Of a DNA stretch of 64,000 nt, positions 44,515 to 56,765 are shown piece by piece. Origin of the DNA: Limnoperna fortunei (taxonomy: Eukaryota > Mollusca > Bivalvia > Mytilida > Modiolidae); the NCBI GenBank assembly GCA_944474755.1, contig OX104115.1:38017080-38081079 (forward strand), written 5' to 3'. Made by a program: the position numbers and the translations under genes. The notes below the pieces were generated by a model that searched no databases, was not told the origin of the DNA, and saw only the letters and a program-made list of their open reading frames with translations. How positions within the stretch are numbered: position 1 is the stretch's first letter; every line of letters starts with the position of its first letter.

Positions 44515-45376
44515 CTAGAGGGATGCTAATTGTATAATACATAAATTTCAAAGCACTATATTAAAAGTAGTTATTAAGTTATTCAATAAATTTGATAAAT
44601 TTTGTTTTAATTTCCCAATCCAAAACTTGACAATATTTCTGCTTAACCTCATCTGAAATAACAAATTTTAATTCGACATTTAATCATTACAATAATAGTT
44701 TTTAATCATTGCAATCAGGTCACAAGCCAAGTGTTTCACTTAATTACATTTTAAAAACATCGAAAACGTTCTTTCTGCTGCAAATATTTTCTTTGTAACA
44801 TGTAACCTTTCGCTGTATTACATTATTGGTTATGTAAACCCGCAAAGATTCCAAGCTCTATCTAGTCACTGATAGTTAATGGAAATAATTAATTTATTAT
44901 TCAAATAGAAAACTTTTAACTCAAGTGGCAAGCCAGGTGTTTCACTTAATTATCGTTAAAAAACCATGAACATTGAAAACGTGTTTGTTTACTTTCGGCG
45001 TGATGTACAAGAAAGATTTTATTATTATGGTTTATAAAAACTTGTTTTTTAATACATCATAAATTTCTTTAAAAATTATTTAAATCATGTTAAGATTGTT
45101 ACGATTTTTGTTAATTCAGCCCCTTTTTATCAGTCATCGGTCATTGACAGAGATCAAATATATTTCACCTGCTGTGCATCACAGCTAAAAATAGAATTAC
45201 ATCTGGTTGTAAAAGTGTCATTTGATATGGTTTAGGTAAATGATGTGCTGTTGATTTTAGGGACGCAAATGATTTGACTGCCATGCGTCCCGAGGATGCA
45301 CGGAATCTAGTAATCGCACGTCCTACACAACTTTGACGAGTCCAGGAAGCATATACGCGTCTTAACGAGAACCCTG

Positions 45377-46418
45377 CTACATATAGTTATTAGCCATTGC
45401 TTATAATGACACTAAGTGAACAAGAACATGTTTATATATCATCATTACTGATATTTTTCTTAATGAAAAGCATTAAGATAATTAAAGCAAAATAACGACA
45501 TAACTGATTATTATTAATAAAACATGTATAAATTTTTAATCAGCGACAACATCAATCTTCGAATTAAACTGGTAGTCCGATGCCCGCGGCGGGTAAAATT
45601 AAGTTTGGGCCCCAAAAATTCTGAACTATGGCCCAACTGGGGTGAGCCAAGAAATAAGCTGTTAATTCATTTTGATAATAAAAAACCACCAGAGATGGAT
45701 ATAATTTATTTATTTTAACTTGCCATACCGTAATTTTTTGCAAAAACAAAACCATAATAGATATGTAAAATGAAACTGGTCCCATTAGTTCAATAAATTT
45801 TGTAACCAGTCTTAGTAAACTGGTTCCCATACAACTTGTACCATTAACATAAAGGGTTGCAGGAAAATAAGAGCAGATACCAGTTCAAAGCAAAAGTATA
45901 TGGGAATTTCCGGAGCGGATACGAACAAATGGCCGGCGATTGGAAATAACGATGCCACTGGTATTGAAATGAGTGTTGTAAAGATTTAAACAGTCAAGGT
46001 TTTGGCAATAACTATCAAAAACATTAATTTTGATCTGTATAAATATTTTAGGTGGTGCATTTTACATTAAATACATACTATTATATGTTTGACAATGTAT
46101 CAATTTTATACTTCTTAGTTCTACTTTATGTTATTCAAATATAACTTATGTACTAATAACAAAGAAACATTTATTTTATTTATCAGTCTTGTGGCAGTTG
46201 ATTCTTTTTCGTATTAATGTTGAATATTTATGGAAATGTGGGATAACAGAAGTTTATCAAACTGTGTGTTCGGGTCTCATTGAGTAGTTCTTATCAATAA
46301 CTTAAGTTAAACTGCTTAAGATAAACCCATATAAATATAAAATTGCACATACCAACACTTAATGATAAAAGTAAAATTTACCAAATTACTTATACCAAGT
46401 CTCAGTTATCATTGCAAA
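45377..46418. other. No gene seen
   Basis: AT-rich unique DNA with one GC-richer stretch near 45575-45660. No supported feature. Confidence 0.45.
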
Positions 46419-46622
46419 ATGGTTGCTTATCCTTGCGTTCAGTGTGATGGAGAGTGTATTGAATCCAGCATCCAGCATCCAGTGTGCCAAATGTGAACAG
46501 TGGGTTCACAGTGCTTGTGTGCCAATGGCAATGTCAGACTCGCTATTGTCTGCCTGGTCCGATACCATTCCCTGCAACTTATTTATTCAGATCCAGCTAA
46601 AAATGTTTTCACTGTCTACTTA
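46419..46622 (+). pseudogene. PHD-finger-like fragment
   Basis: From ATG at 46419 the frame reads MVAYPCVQCDGECIESSIQ. After a short ATCCAGC duplication that shifts the frame it continues IQCAKCEQWVHSACVPM and SLLSAWSDTIPCN, and stops near 46622. CxxC...CxxC-x4-HxxC is the core of a PHD/FYVE-type zinc finger (CAKCEQWVHSAC is a typical second half). The final Cys pair is not convincing. Such fingers occur at the start of some transposon-borne proteins in bivalves. The frame break and isolation indicate a relic. Confidence 0.55.
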
Positions 46623-47414
46623 ATTTATAATTATATTAAATGCGCTTGTTGGTTACCTTGACACTCGTGCCACTGCCACGGTCATTTGTACAGCACAGGA
46701 AGCGTCCTGCTGGGACATTGTTGCATTGTTCAATTATCCGTAATTTAGCATTATTGTGAGCAATTTGAAATCCGAGCTGACCCAACACACATTTTTAAAC
46801 GTATATTTGTTGGCGCAGTATTAAAATCAATTAATGTAATGTCACGATGTTAGACAGGTTTCCTATCCTAGCACTGTTTATCTAGCGAGCACCGAGTCTC
46901 AAGGAATCCAGTCTCGTATATGAACAGTCTAGAGGAGTTATAAGGCTTCCGTTATATGTATACGCCTTCAAGTTTTCTGGGGTACATTACAAGAAAACAG
47001 CATTTTAGTTTTCTTTTCCTGGCATTTGTTTGAATAATCCCTATTTTTATAATTAAGTTTAATAAAATTTAGTTGAAATATGCCTTTTTTCAGGACAAAA
47101 CAATAAAGTTTCGATGAGGGGCATGGTTAATAAATATGCAAAATCCTGTAAGATCCTTTCCTCAAATCCCGACATTTTCGAATAGTACGTTTTTTAAAAT
47201 ACTGTATATTCAGTTGGGCGAATCCTAGTTAGAAGAACTTTTTTATTTCCAATCCAAGTAAAAAAATCCAAGACTACCTGAATTTAGTTCATTAAAAAAC
47301 TTCAATATACCCTCCGATACAAAAAAATGGATTTGTAGTTCAATTGAAAAATCGACCAAAAGAAATTCCCCCAATCACATATAATTTAAGCCTTTCTCCC
47401 AACCCTATAGACCG

Positions 47415-47415
<1 letters not shown>
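46623..47415. other. No gene seen
   Basis: AT-rich DNA with no recognised element ends or coding frames. Confidence 0.45.

Positions 47416-47418
<3 letters not shown>

Positions 47419-47449
<31 letters not shown>
47419..47449 (+). repeat. (TA)n microsatellite
   Basis: About 15 uninterrupted TA units immediately left of an inverted-repeat cluster. Confidence 0.95.
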
Positions 47450-47451
47450 GA

Positions 47452-47740
47452 ATCCAGAGTTAATGGCAAGCGTATTAAAACAGAATTAGAGGCAAGTGGA
47501 TTTTTTTAGCTGATTTCTTGTTTATTTTAACAACATATATGCTGAAATAGGTGTTAAACGATAAGGAAAACGTTTTTCTTTATATATTCATTAGTTTGAA
47601 ATACATATATATCACAATTAAGAAAGAAAAAAAATATATATATTTTCGCTTGCCACTAACTCTGTCGGCAAAATTGCCACTAACTCTATGGCCCGACAAA
47701 TTTCAATTAAACCAGAGTTAGTGGCAAGTTATGGGAAATA
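47452..47740. repeat. Inverted-repeat cluster (CAGAGTTAGTGGCAAG words)
   Basis: CCAGAGTTAATGGCAAGCG (about 47454) is complementary to CGCTTGCCACTAACTCTG (47647-47664). Further copies of the word occur as TTGCCACTAACTCTA (about 47676) and CCAGAGTTAGTGGCAAG (about 47713). It looks like a MITE with a partly duplicated end. No coding frame. Confidence 0.55.
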
Positions 47741-48200
47741 ATCACGTCATACTTGTCATGAATGGACTTTGGATTAGTCCCCTTTTACAAAATTAATACT
47801 TAAAACCTGAGAAAATTATAATTTTCTCAGTTAAAACTTAATGAACGTAATTGGCCTGCAAATTGATTAAATAAAGAAATGTGTAGCGTACAATAACACC
47901 TCATTGTAAATTAATCATGTGGGAGTATATTTACTAAGGAGTTGCTTTATAAACCAGCACACAGATTAATAAACTGTACTATACTGTAATTGTTTTAATT
48001 GTATTCACCTAAATAAACACAAAAATATTTTTACAGTTATATATATATATGTCTGTTTCTGTTCATCCGACCTTTTGCTGTCAATCATTGCAAATGTATT
48101 TTTATTTTATCAAATATTCATTTGAATAAATAAATAATCTCTCCCACAGCATGATTAGAGTCTTTATAAAAGGATTTAAAGAGAGAAATGCCTTCTGGCA
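47741..48200. other. No gene seen
   Basis: AT-rich, with a TA-rich tract near 48036-48050 and a short palindrome TGAGAAAATTATAATTTTCTCA near 47810. Nothing else supported. Confidence 0.4.
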
Positions 48201-48204
48201 ACGT

Positions 48205-48420
48205 ATATTTGTTCCTTATAACAAAAGTTCCCCGAGAATTAATATTATAAACAATAACATAATAGAATTTCCCTTTGGAACAAATATTCTATAAGCTTTA
48301 TTCTGTTAGGAACAAATATTATAGAAATGGTATAACATTTGTTCCATGGGAAACAATATTATATAATATTTCTTCCTTTGGAACAAATATTATGGTGGAA
48401 CTAATATTCTGTCACACCTT
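48205..48420 (+). repeat. Cluster of GGAACAAATATT words
   Basis: GGAACAAATATT occurs near 48277, 48310 and 48379, with related TTTGTTCC words on the opposite strand (48209, 48348). Spacing is irregular. It is a local degenerate repeat; the 75-aa frame here is a by-product. Confidence 0.4.
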
Positions 48421-49329
48421 CTACCCTTTTTTTCCCAACACACATCTCTTTATAAATAATTTCTCTCACTTAAATGTAGGTCTCGACCTCCTTATTTCTT
48501 GAAAGCAGAGGATTGATCATTTCGTGACATATGATTTCCCGCATTCTACTGCGCATATCGATATAATTAACGATAGACAGTAATGTACATGGTCTTGCGA
48601 TCGCCAATATTCACTGTTTTAATTGTTAATTAACACGATTAATAATAGTAAGTTTAAAGATGTATTATTCCTTTTTTAATGTTATATGTGTTATCTCCCT
48701 TTAATAAATATAAGATTTTGTCAGATTTCCCAAAATAAACTATCAAGGGTACTTGGTCCTTCAGAAATTAACATTAGCATTATAAACAAGTAAGAAAAAT
48801 ATACTTTTAGCTATACTTTACTAATCGTAAATTTTGATATTTACAAATTTATTCCCAAAAAGTAACCATATGTGAAAATCGTATAATATTATTTATGCCT
48901 CAGAATGTAGTTGTTTATGGGTACCGACCGTGTGAGGCCAATTGGCAAACAAGGTCGTTAAACACTCTCTAGTAGTAGTAGTTTATGGGTAATTTGTCTG
49001 ATTACAAGTCTGCGGTATGTCAGGTCAGGGTAATCATTATTCAAGGGCTTAATTATTTTTGACTCTATTGAATACTAACATGTACAGTCAATACGTGGGC
49101 AACACTAACCACAAAATATGTACTAACATTGTACTCATAAGCCCTCTGGTGGCTTCTCCAAAGGTGGTGTACACAGGATCTTTTTTGTTTATTTCCAAAT
49201 TAAAGGGCCCATTTAGAGCATTACATACATAAAATGCACAGTAGACAAAACATTACAAAGTAATTGAATGAAACAAGAATAAAATAGTTAACAAAGTAGA
49301 TACATTTATGTTAAGTAAACTGTAAGGGT
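48421..49329. other. No gene; possible SINE/LINE tail at 48905-48985
   Basis: TACCGACCGTGTGAGGCC, AATTGGCAAACAAGGTCG and TTAAACACTCTC are followed by a short TAG repeat. The last part looks like a retroelement 3' end with a simple tail. The rest is AT-rich without supported features. The 3' UTR of the LINE pseudogene to the right (minus strand) probably extends into 49150-49330. Confidence 0.35.
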
Positions 49330-50480
49330 CAGTGTTCAAGAGGAGATAATGCAATCTTTCTAATTTTCAGAGCATTTTCAATATAGCTACAAAGAATAGA
49401 TAAAAAGTTAATGTTATCATTACTCATAATCCATATAAAGAGATTGTGTTTATTGATATCTAGTAAATTAGGATATTTTTGAATATTCTTTATAATATCT
49501 TTTCTAAGGTCCTCATAAAGAGGGCATTCCAGAAGAAAATGTATTTCACTCTCAACTAAATTTAAGTCACAAAATAAACATAACCTATCTTGTCGTGGTA
49601 GGGATTCTGATTCACCAGATGCATTGGTGACACGCTCATACCTCCCAGTTTCAATTCTTAAACTGTGATTACTGAGTCTGTATTTGGTTAATAAATATTT
49701 TTTTATTATTCTTTAAATCTAAATAATTTTCATAATCAAAAGATGTCTTGAATGAAAAATAAGTATCCAACTTCCCTTGTTTTAGTTGATAATCATCTTT
49801 TATTTTCTCCCAAATTTTTGGGAAATGTATTTTAAGTTGTTTTTTCAACATTTTTTTGAATTTGTATTTTCCAAAGTTCTTGCAAAGATTTAAGTCAAGA
49901 CCCAGTTTTTCACTAAGGAATATAATATTTGATAGCCATAAGTTTTTACAGTGAGATGGAGTTTTGCTGTCAGTTTTTTTCATTTCACTGTAACATTTTT
50001 TTAATAGATCTGTTGGGGAATTCTCAAGCCTGTGCCAATACATGAATAATTGTGTTAACACCTTTATATAAGGGGTATCTACCAAGTTCAGATAAGACTG
50101 CGATATTAGTGCACATTTTAGTTAGAACAAGAATATATTTACAAAATTTCATATTTAACTTTTCAAATTCCCAATCTTTAAAAATATCATACAAGGGTAA
50201 TCCCTTTCTTTTAGGAGTAATATTAATAGTGGCCCAATTTTCACAACCATATGTAATTATGGGTTGTATACAATGGTCAAAACATGTAAAAGGGTTTTAA
50301 TTGGGGATTTGATGACTTCATATCTTTATAAAGTTTAAAAGAAGCTTTTAGACCTTTATGAAATAATTGCTTCCTGGCTTCATTGAAGTTGTACACACAC
50401 AACCCAACAGTAGAATAGCTCTTTTTGTGCTTTTTCTCTCCCAGACCAATATTACTTGTGTGCAATTGTATATAACGGTA
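49330..50480 (-). pseudogene. LINE ORF2 pseudogene: RT C-terminal half and zinc-knuckle region
   Basis: Three minus frames must be combined. First (50465-50277): ARKQLFHKGLKASFKLYKDM and LKPF. Second (about 50285-50050): CIQPIITYGCENWATI, FEKLNMKFCKYILV and LSELGRYPLYKGV. Third (50085-49669): IKVLTQLFMYWHRLENSP, LDLNLCKNF and FDYENYLDL. Back in another frame (about 49690-49350): RLSNHSLRIETGRYERV, LCLFCDLN and ESEIHFLLECPLYEDLR, ending in a normal stop. ILLYG-x-E-x-W, ELGR(F/Y)PLY and LRIETGRY...CxxC...HFLxxCPLY are the standard order downstream of the RT palm in one LINE branch. At least three frameshifts, one in an A-run near 49705, make it dead. The polymerase core and endonuclease are absent. 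Confidence 0.88.
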
Positions 50481-50510
50481 TATGAATGTATTATAATTTG
50501 ATTTTTCTAG

Positions 50511-50634
50511 TATTATATGTCACAATTTAAAAATGTTTGATCCAAATTCAACATTGGACTCCATAGACTCGGAAGAGGGGATGGAAGACCAATCTACCTT
50601 CTCTACCAACCCTTCTTTCAACAGATTGGAATGA
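50511..50634 (+). CDS. Possible small terminal exon of an unknown gene
   Basis: A pyrimidine-rich tract ending TTTTTCTAG (50502-50510) could be a splice acceptor. From there the plus strand is open to a TGA at 50632-50634: CHNLKMFDPNSTLDSIDSEE then GMEDQSTFSTNPSFNRLE. The acidic, Ser/Thr-rich tail with little low-complexity bias looks like a cytoplasmic C-terminus. No domain is recognisable, upstream exons are not identifiable (the neighbouring DNA is an antisense LINE pseudogene), and no polyadenylation signal stands out. It could equally be chance. Confidence 0.25.
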
Positions 50635-51084
50635 GGGTACACTTAATTTTTGCTGTAAAATCCTATATGTTTCATTATGACAATTTTTGGAAATAACAAA
50701 ATTCCACCTGCTTAAGCTGTATGAAACTTTCTGTGCCTATAGTACCCCCATAGAGACAACTTATATGTGATGGCAACAAACATTAACTGTCTGATTGGTC
50801 TGGACAGAGTTTGGGGGTACAATTGAAATTTAAACTAACTGTAATATCCTAAATTTTTACCCTCTTCCACCTCACCAAATCACCACTTTTACATAGAATC
50901 GATTGCATAATAAAACTTTTTGACACTTGTTTTTGACCAAATATCTGTCAGGTAAACACAAAAAACTAACAAAAATTAAACTGAAAGGCAGAGAAAAAAT
51001 GCAAAGACATCACACTATATTTTAAAGGGAAATATATTCGTGGTCAACGAAAACCAAGGGGAGCTAATTGTATACTCGTACCTG
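50635..51084. other. No gene seen; left flank of satellite 2
   Basis: AT-rich DNA including short GGGGGTAC words (50810-50825). Nothing supported. Confidence 0.45.
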
Positions 51085-53681
51085 ATAGAGTACAACCTGA
51101 TTCTCAATCTTCAAAAAACTTGACATTTAGCAACTACAGTCTATTAATGTGATCTTCTTCCAAAGTTTCAAGTGTCTGGAATGCATTTTACAAATTTTAG
51201 AGGTGTTCTTATACCCAAAAATTCAAAATATGCGGTTTCAGAAATAGAAAAAAAAAGTGATGATCTGTGGGCCTCCAGTTTTTCTAAAAATGAGTATATT
51301 CACCTTATGATGGTTTCTATTTAAAGAAAAATGTATCTGGAGACCAAAACAATTAAGTTTGATTAAATAAAGAAACTAACTGTTATGTATTGTTCACTTT
51401 TATATCGTCATATGCCAGAAATGGGGATTTTTGCCAAATAAGGGGTTATGCATATAAGAATTACATTTTCTCAAACATTCTCCAACTACTGAGGCTAAAT
51501 AAAACATTTTCAGTCTTCTTACATAGTTTATGCACTTTTTACATCAAAATTTTCTTCTGTTTAGATATAGAGTTTAAAAAATAATGTCATTCCATAGCAC
51601 AAATTAGTGTGTTTTTTTAGTTAGATTCAGATTACAATGCATTTCAAAGAGGTAATTTACTGAAAAAAAAGAGAAAATAGCAAAATAAAATAAAAGCTAT
51701 CCAAAATGAAGGGAATACATATTATCAATACATTTCTAATGAAAAAAGGTGTCACACAATAAAAATTGAATGAAACATTACATCTTTATCATTAAATTTT
51801 GTTTTATTATACTGTCGTGACATGCTACGAATCGTTTTAAAAGGCACAATTTGAGAATAAAAACGTACAACCAATGCAAAAAAAAATTATAAAATCAGAT
51901 TTTGTCTATTTGGAGCTGCCACTGTGGTACTTCCTATAGATTCAGTACCAATTTTGAAGGCAATTGTAGGCATTTGCATGAGTAGGCATTTTCCAGTGAC
52001 TGTGTCAAATCGCATATAAAGGTTCCAACTGTCCTTACAACAAAAATTTATTATGTAATACAGTTCTCAACAAAAAGAGCCTTTCCAACTAAACTTGATG
52101 CTTTAACAAAACTTCTTGTACCTAAATAGTCACAAAATAAACATCTGAAGGAAAGTATTGCAACTTAGCAACATCACTGATAAGCCTCTTATTGACTATG
52201 GAGTTTTTGCATGGGAAATCCCATTTAAAAGTTAAACATGACAAAATTTACAAAAAAAAGGTGTTTTCTGCCAACCTGAGTGCTCTTTTTAACTTAAAAT
52301 ATTATTTTATGTAAAATGACATAAAAATGAATATTGCTAGGGCATGAGAATTGTACTTTGAGCCAACCATAGACCCCGTCTGATAGACTACAAGATGATT
52401 CTCAATCTTAAAAAAAACTTGACATTTAGCAACTACAGTCTATTTGTAATCTTCTTGCAAAGTTCCAAGTGTCTGGAATGCACTTCACAAATTTAAGAGG
52501 TGTTCTTATACCCCAAGGGTGCATTCAAAATTTTGCGGTTTCAGAAATAAAAAAAAGTGATGACCTTTGGGCCTCCAGTTTTTCTAAAAATGAGTATATT
52601 CACCTTATGATGGTTTCTATTTAAAGAAAAATGTATCTGGAGACCAAAACAATTAAGTTTGATTAAATAAAGAAAATTACTGTTATGTAATGTTCACTTT
52701 TATATCGTCATATGCCAGAAATGGGGATTTTTGCCAAATAAGGGGGTATGCATATAAGAATTACTTTTTCTCAAACATTCTCCAACTACTGAGGCTAAAT
52801 AAAACATTTTCAGTCTTCTTACAGTTTTTACATCAAAATTTTCTTCTGTTTAAATATAGAGTTTAAAAAAAAGTCATTTCATAGCACAAATTAGTGCGTT
52901 TTTTAATTAGATTCAGATTACCATGCATTACAAAGAGGTAATTTACTGAAAAAAGAGAGAAAATAGCAAAATAAAATAAAAGCTATCCAAAATGAAGTGA
53001 AATACATATTATCAATTCATTTCTAATGAAAAAAAAGTGTCACACAATAAAAATTGAATTAAACATTACATCTTTATCATAAAATTTTGTCAATGCAAAA
53101 AAAATTATAAAATATGATTTTGTCTATTTAGAGCAGCCACTGTGGTACTTCCTATAGATTTAGTACCAATTTTGAAGGCAATTGTAGCCATGAGTAGGCA
53201 TTTTCCAGTGACTGTGTCAAATCGCATATAATGGGTCCAGCTGTCCTTGCAAAAAAATTTATGTAATACAGTTCTCAACAAAAAAGAGCCTTTCTTACTA
53301 AACTTGATGCTTTAACAAAACTTCTTGTACCTAAGTAGTCACAAAAAAAACATCTGAAGGAAAGTAATGCAACTTAGCAACATCACTGATAAGCCTCTTA
53401 TTGACCATGGAGTTTTGCATAGGAAATCCCATTAAAAAGTTTAAAATGACAAAATTTACAATAAAAAGGTGTTTTCTGCCAACCTGAGACATAAAAATGA
53501 ATATTGCTAGGTCATGAGAATTGTACTTTAAGCCAACCATAGACCCCGTCTGATTGAGTACAAGATGGTTCTCAATCGTTAAAAAAAAACTTGACATTTA
53601 GCAACTCAAGTCTATTTGTGATCTTCTTGCAAAGTTCCAAGTGTCTGGAATGCACTTTACAAATTTTAGAGGTGTTCTTAT

Positions 53682-53874
53682 GTAAGCGTAATTTCATTCC
53701 TGGTGTAGATCTTCCGGATTGTGTTGATTTCTACTCATATAGGAGTAAATACACTAGTGCAGTTTATTCCGTAGGATATTTCTACCTAGTGTATATTGGT
53801 TCTGGAAGAAATACTCTAGGGTATTTATGTAATCTGGAATGAAAGTTTGTGGTGGAAAGACTGCACTGTTACAC
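53682..53874. mobile_element. 193-bp MITE in satellite 2, copy 1
   Basis: Flanked by TTAT (53678-53681 and 53875-53878); units without it read straight through GTTCTTATACCCCAAGG. Inner parts are inverted repeats (TTTCATTCC/GGAATGAAA, TACACTAG/CTAGTGTA). No coding role, although the 83-aa frame at 53591-53842 spans it. Confidence 0.8.
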
Positions 53875-55126
53875 TTATACCCCAAGGGTGCATTCAAAAT
53901 TTTGCGGTTTCAGAAATAGAAAAAAAGTGATGACCTGTGGGCCTCCAGTTTTTCTAAAAATGAGTATATTTATCTTATGATGGTTTCTATTTAAAGAAAA
54001 ATATATCTGGAGACCAAAACAATTAAGTTTGATTAAATAAAGAAAATAACTGTTATGTATTGTTCACTTTTATATCGTCATATGCCAGAAATGGGGATTT
54101 TTGCCAAATAAAGGGGTATGCATATAAGAATTACATTTTCTCAAACATTCTCCAATTACTGAGGTTAAATAAAACATTTTCAGTTTTCTTACATAGTTAA
54201 TGCACTTTTTACATCAAAATTTTCTTCTGTTTAGATATAGAGTTTAAAAAAAAAGTCATTTCATTGCACAAATTAGTGCATGTTTTAATTAGATTCAGAT
54301 TACCATGCATTACAAAGAGGTAATTTACTGAAAAAAAGAGAGAAAATAGCAAAATAAAATAAAAGCTATCCAAAATGAAGTGAAATACATATTATCAATA
54401 CATTGCTAATGAAAAAAGGTGTCACACAATTAAAATTGAATGAAACATTACATCTTTGTCATTAAATTTTGTGTTATTATGCTGTCATGACATGCTATGA
54501 ATTGTTTTAAAAGGCACAATTTGAGAATAAAAATGACACAGAATGCAAAAATTGTATTGAATCAGATTTTGTCTATTTAGAGTTGACACTGTGGTACTTC
54601 CTATAGATTCAGTACCATTTTGAAGGCAATTGTAGCCATGAGTAGGCATTTTCCAGTGACTGTGTCAAATCTTATATAATGGGTCCAGCTGTCCTTACAA
54701 AATTTTTATGTAATACAGTTCTCAACAAAAAGAGCCTTTCCAACTAAACTTGATGCTTTAACAAAACTTCTTGTACCTAAATAGTCACAAAATAAACATC
54801 TGAAGGAAAGTATTGCAACTTAGCAACATCACTGATAAGCCTCTTATTGACCATGGAGTTTTGCATAGGAAATCCCATTAAAAAGTTTAAAATGACAAAA
54901 TTTACAATAAAAAGGTGTTTTCTGCCAACCTGAGACGTAAAAATGAATATTGCTAGGTCATGAGAATTGTACTTTAAGCCAACCATAGACCCCGTCTGAT
55001 AGAGTACAAGATGGTTCTCAATCGTTAAAAAAAACTTGACATTTAGCAACTAAAGTCTATTTGTGATCTTCTTGCAAAGTTCCAAGTGTCTGGAATGCAC
55101 TTTACAAATTTAAGAGGTGTTCTTAT

Positions 55127-55319
55127 GTAAGCGTAATTTCATTCCTGGTGTAGATCTTCCGGATTGTGTTGATTTCTACTCATACAGGAGTAAATACACT
55201 AGTGCAGTTTATTCCATAGGATATTTCTACCTAGTGTATATTGGTTCTGGAAGAAATACTTTAGGGTATTTATGTAATCCGGAATGAAAGTTTGTGGTGG
55301 AAAGACTACACTGTTACAA
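55127..55319. mobile_element. 193-bp MITE in satellite 2, copy 2
   Basis: Same element, same site and TTAT flanks, with a few shared substitutions (CATACAGG, TTCCATAGG, ACTTTAGGG) that distinguish it from copy 1. Confidence 0.8.
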
Positions 55320-56572
55320 TTATACCCCAAGGGTGCATTCAAAATTTTGCGGTTTCAGAAATAGAAAAAAAGTGATGACCTGTGGGCCTCCAGTTTTTCT
55401 AAAAATGAGTATATTTATCTTATGATGGTTTCTATTTAAAGAAAAATATATCTGGAGACCAAAACAATTAAGTTTGATTAAATAAAGAAAATAACTGTTA
55501 TGTATTGTTCACTTTTATATCGTCATATGCCAGAAATGGGGATTTTTGCCAAATAAAGGGGTATGCATATAAGAATTACATTTTCTCAAACATTCTCCAA
55601 TTACTGAGGTTAAATAAAACATTTTCAGTTTTCTTACATAGTTAATGCACTTTTTACATCAAAATTTTCTTCTGTTTAGATATAGAGATTAAAAAAAAGT
55701 CATTTCATTGCACAAATTAGTACATGTTTTAATTAGATTCAGATTACCATGCATTACAAAGAGGTAATTTACTGGAAAAAAAAGAGAGAAAATAGCAAAA
55801 TAAAATAAAAGCTATCCAAAATGAAGTGAAATACATATTATCAATACATTGCTAATGAAAAAAGGTGTCACACAATTAAAATTGAATGAAACATTACATC
55901 TTTGTCATTAAATTTTGTGTTATTATGCTGTCATGACATGCTATGAATTGTTTTAAAAGGCACAATTTGAGAATAAAAATGACACAGAATGCAAAAATTG
56001 TATTGAATCAGATTTTGTCTATTTAGAGTTGACACTGTGGTACTTCCTATAGATTCAGTACCATTTTGAAGGCAATTGTAGCCATGAGTAGGCATTTTCC
56101 AGTGACTGTGTCAAATCTTATATAATGGGTCCAGCTGTCCTTACAAAATTTTTATGTAATACAGTTCTCAACAAAAAGAGCCTTTCCAACTAAACTTGAT
56201 GCTTTAACAAAACTTCTTGTACCTAAATAGTCACAAAATAAACATCTGAAGGAAAGTATTGCAACTTAGCAACATCACTGATAAGCCTCTTATTGACCAT
56301 GGAGTTTTGCATAGGAAATCCCATTAAAAAGTTTAAAATGACAAAATTTACAATAAAAAGGTGTTTTCTGCCAACCTGAGACGTAAAAATGAATATTGCT
56401 AGGTCATGAGAATTGTACTTTAAGCCAACCATAGACCCCGTCTGATAGAGTACAAGATGGATCTCAATCGTTAAAAAAAACTTGACATTTAGCAACTAAA
56501 GTCTATTTGTGATCTTCTTGCAAAGTTCCAAGTGTCTGGAATGCACTTTACAAATTTAAGAGGTGTTCTTAT

Positions 56573-56765
56573 GTAAGCGTTATTTCATTCCTGGTGTAGA
56601 TCTTCCGGATTGTGTTGATTTCTACTCATACAGGAGTAAATACACTAGTGCAGTTTATTCCATAGGATATTTCTACCTAGTGTATATTGGTTCTGGAAGA
56701 AATACTTTAGGGTATTTATGTAATCCGGAATGAAAGTTTGTGGTGGAAAGACTACACTGTTACAA
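56573..56765. mobile_element. 193-bp MITE in satellite 2, copy 3
   Basis: Same site and flanks. It carries the copy-2 variants plus GCGTTATTTC near its left end. Confidence 0.8.

Larger units (their letters stand above)
42728..45376. mobile_element. Candidate composite DNA transposon with CAGGGTTCTC ends
   Basis: CAGGGTTCTCACTAG (from 42728) is mirrored by CTTAACGAGAACCCTG (ending 45376). CAGGGTTCTC is hAT-like in style. I could not find a convincing 8-bp target duplication, so the pairing may be two related solo ends. Inside are two other inverted-repeat elements (43059-43562 and 43937-44514). Near each end are GTCC/GGAC-rich words (GGACTCATC, GAGTCC; GGACTCGTC) that strengthen the relationship of the two ends. 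No transposase frame remains. Confidence 0.4.
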
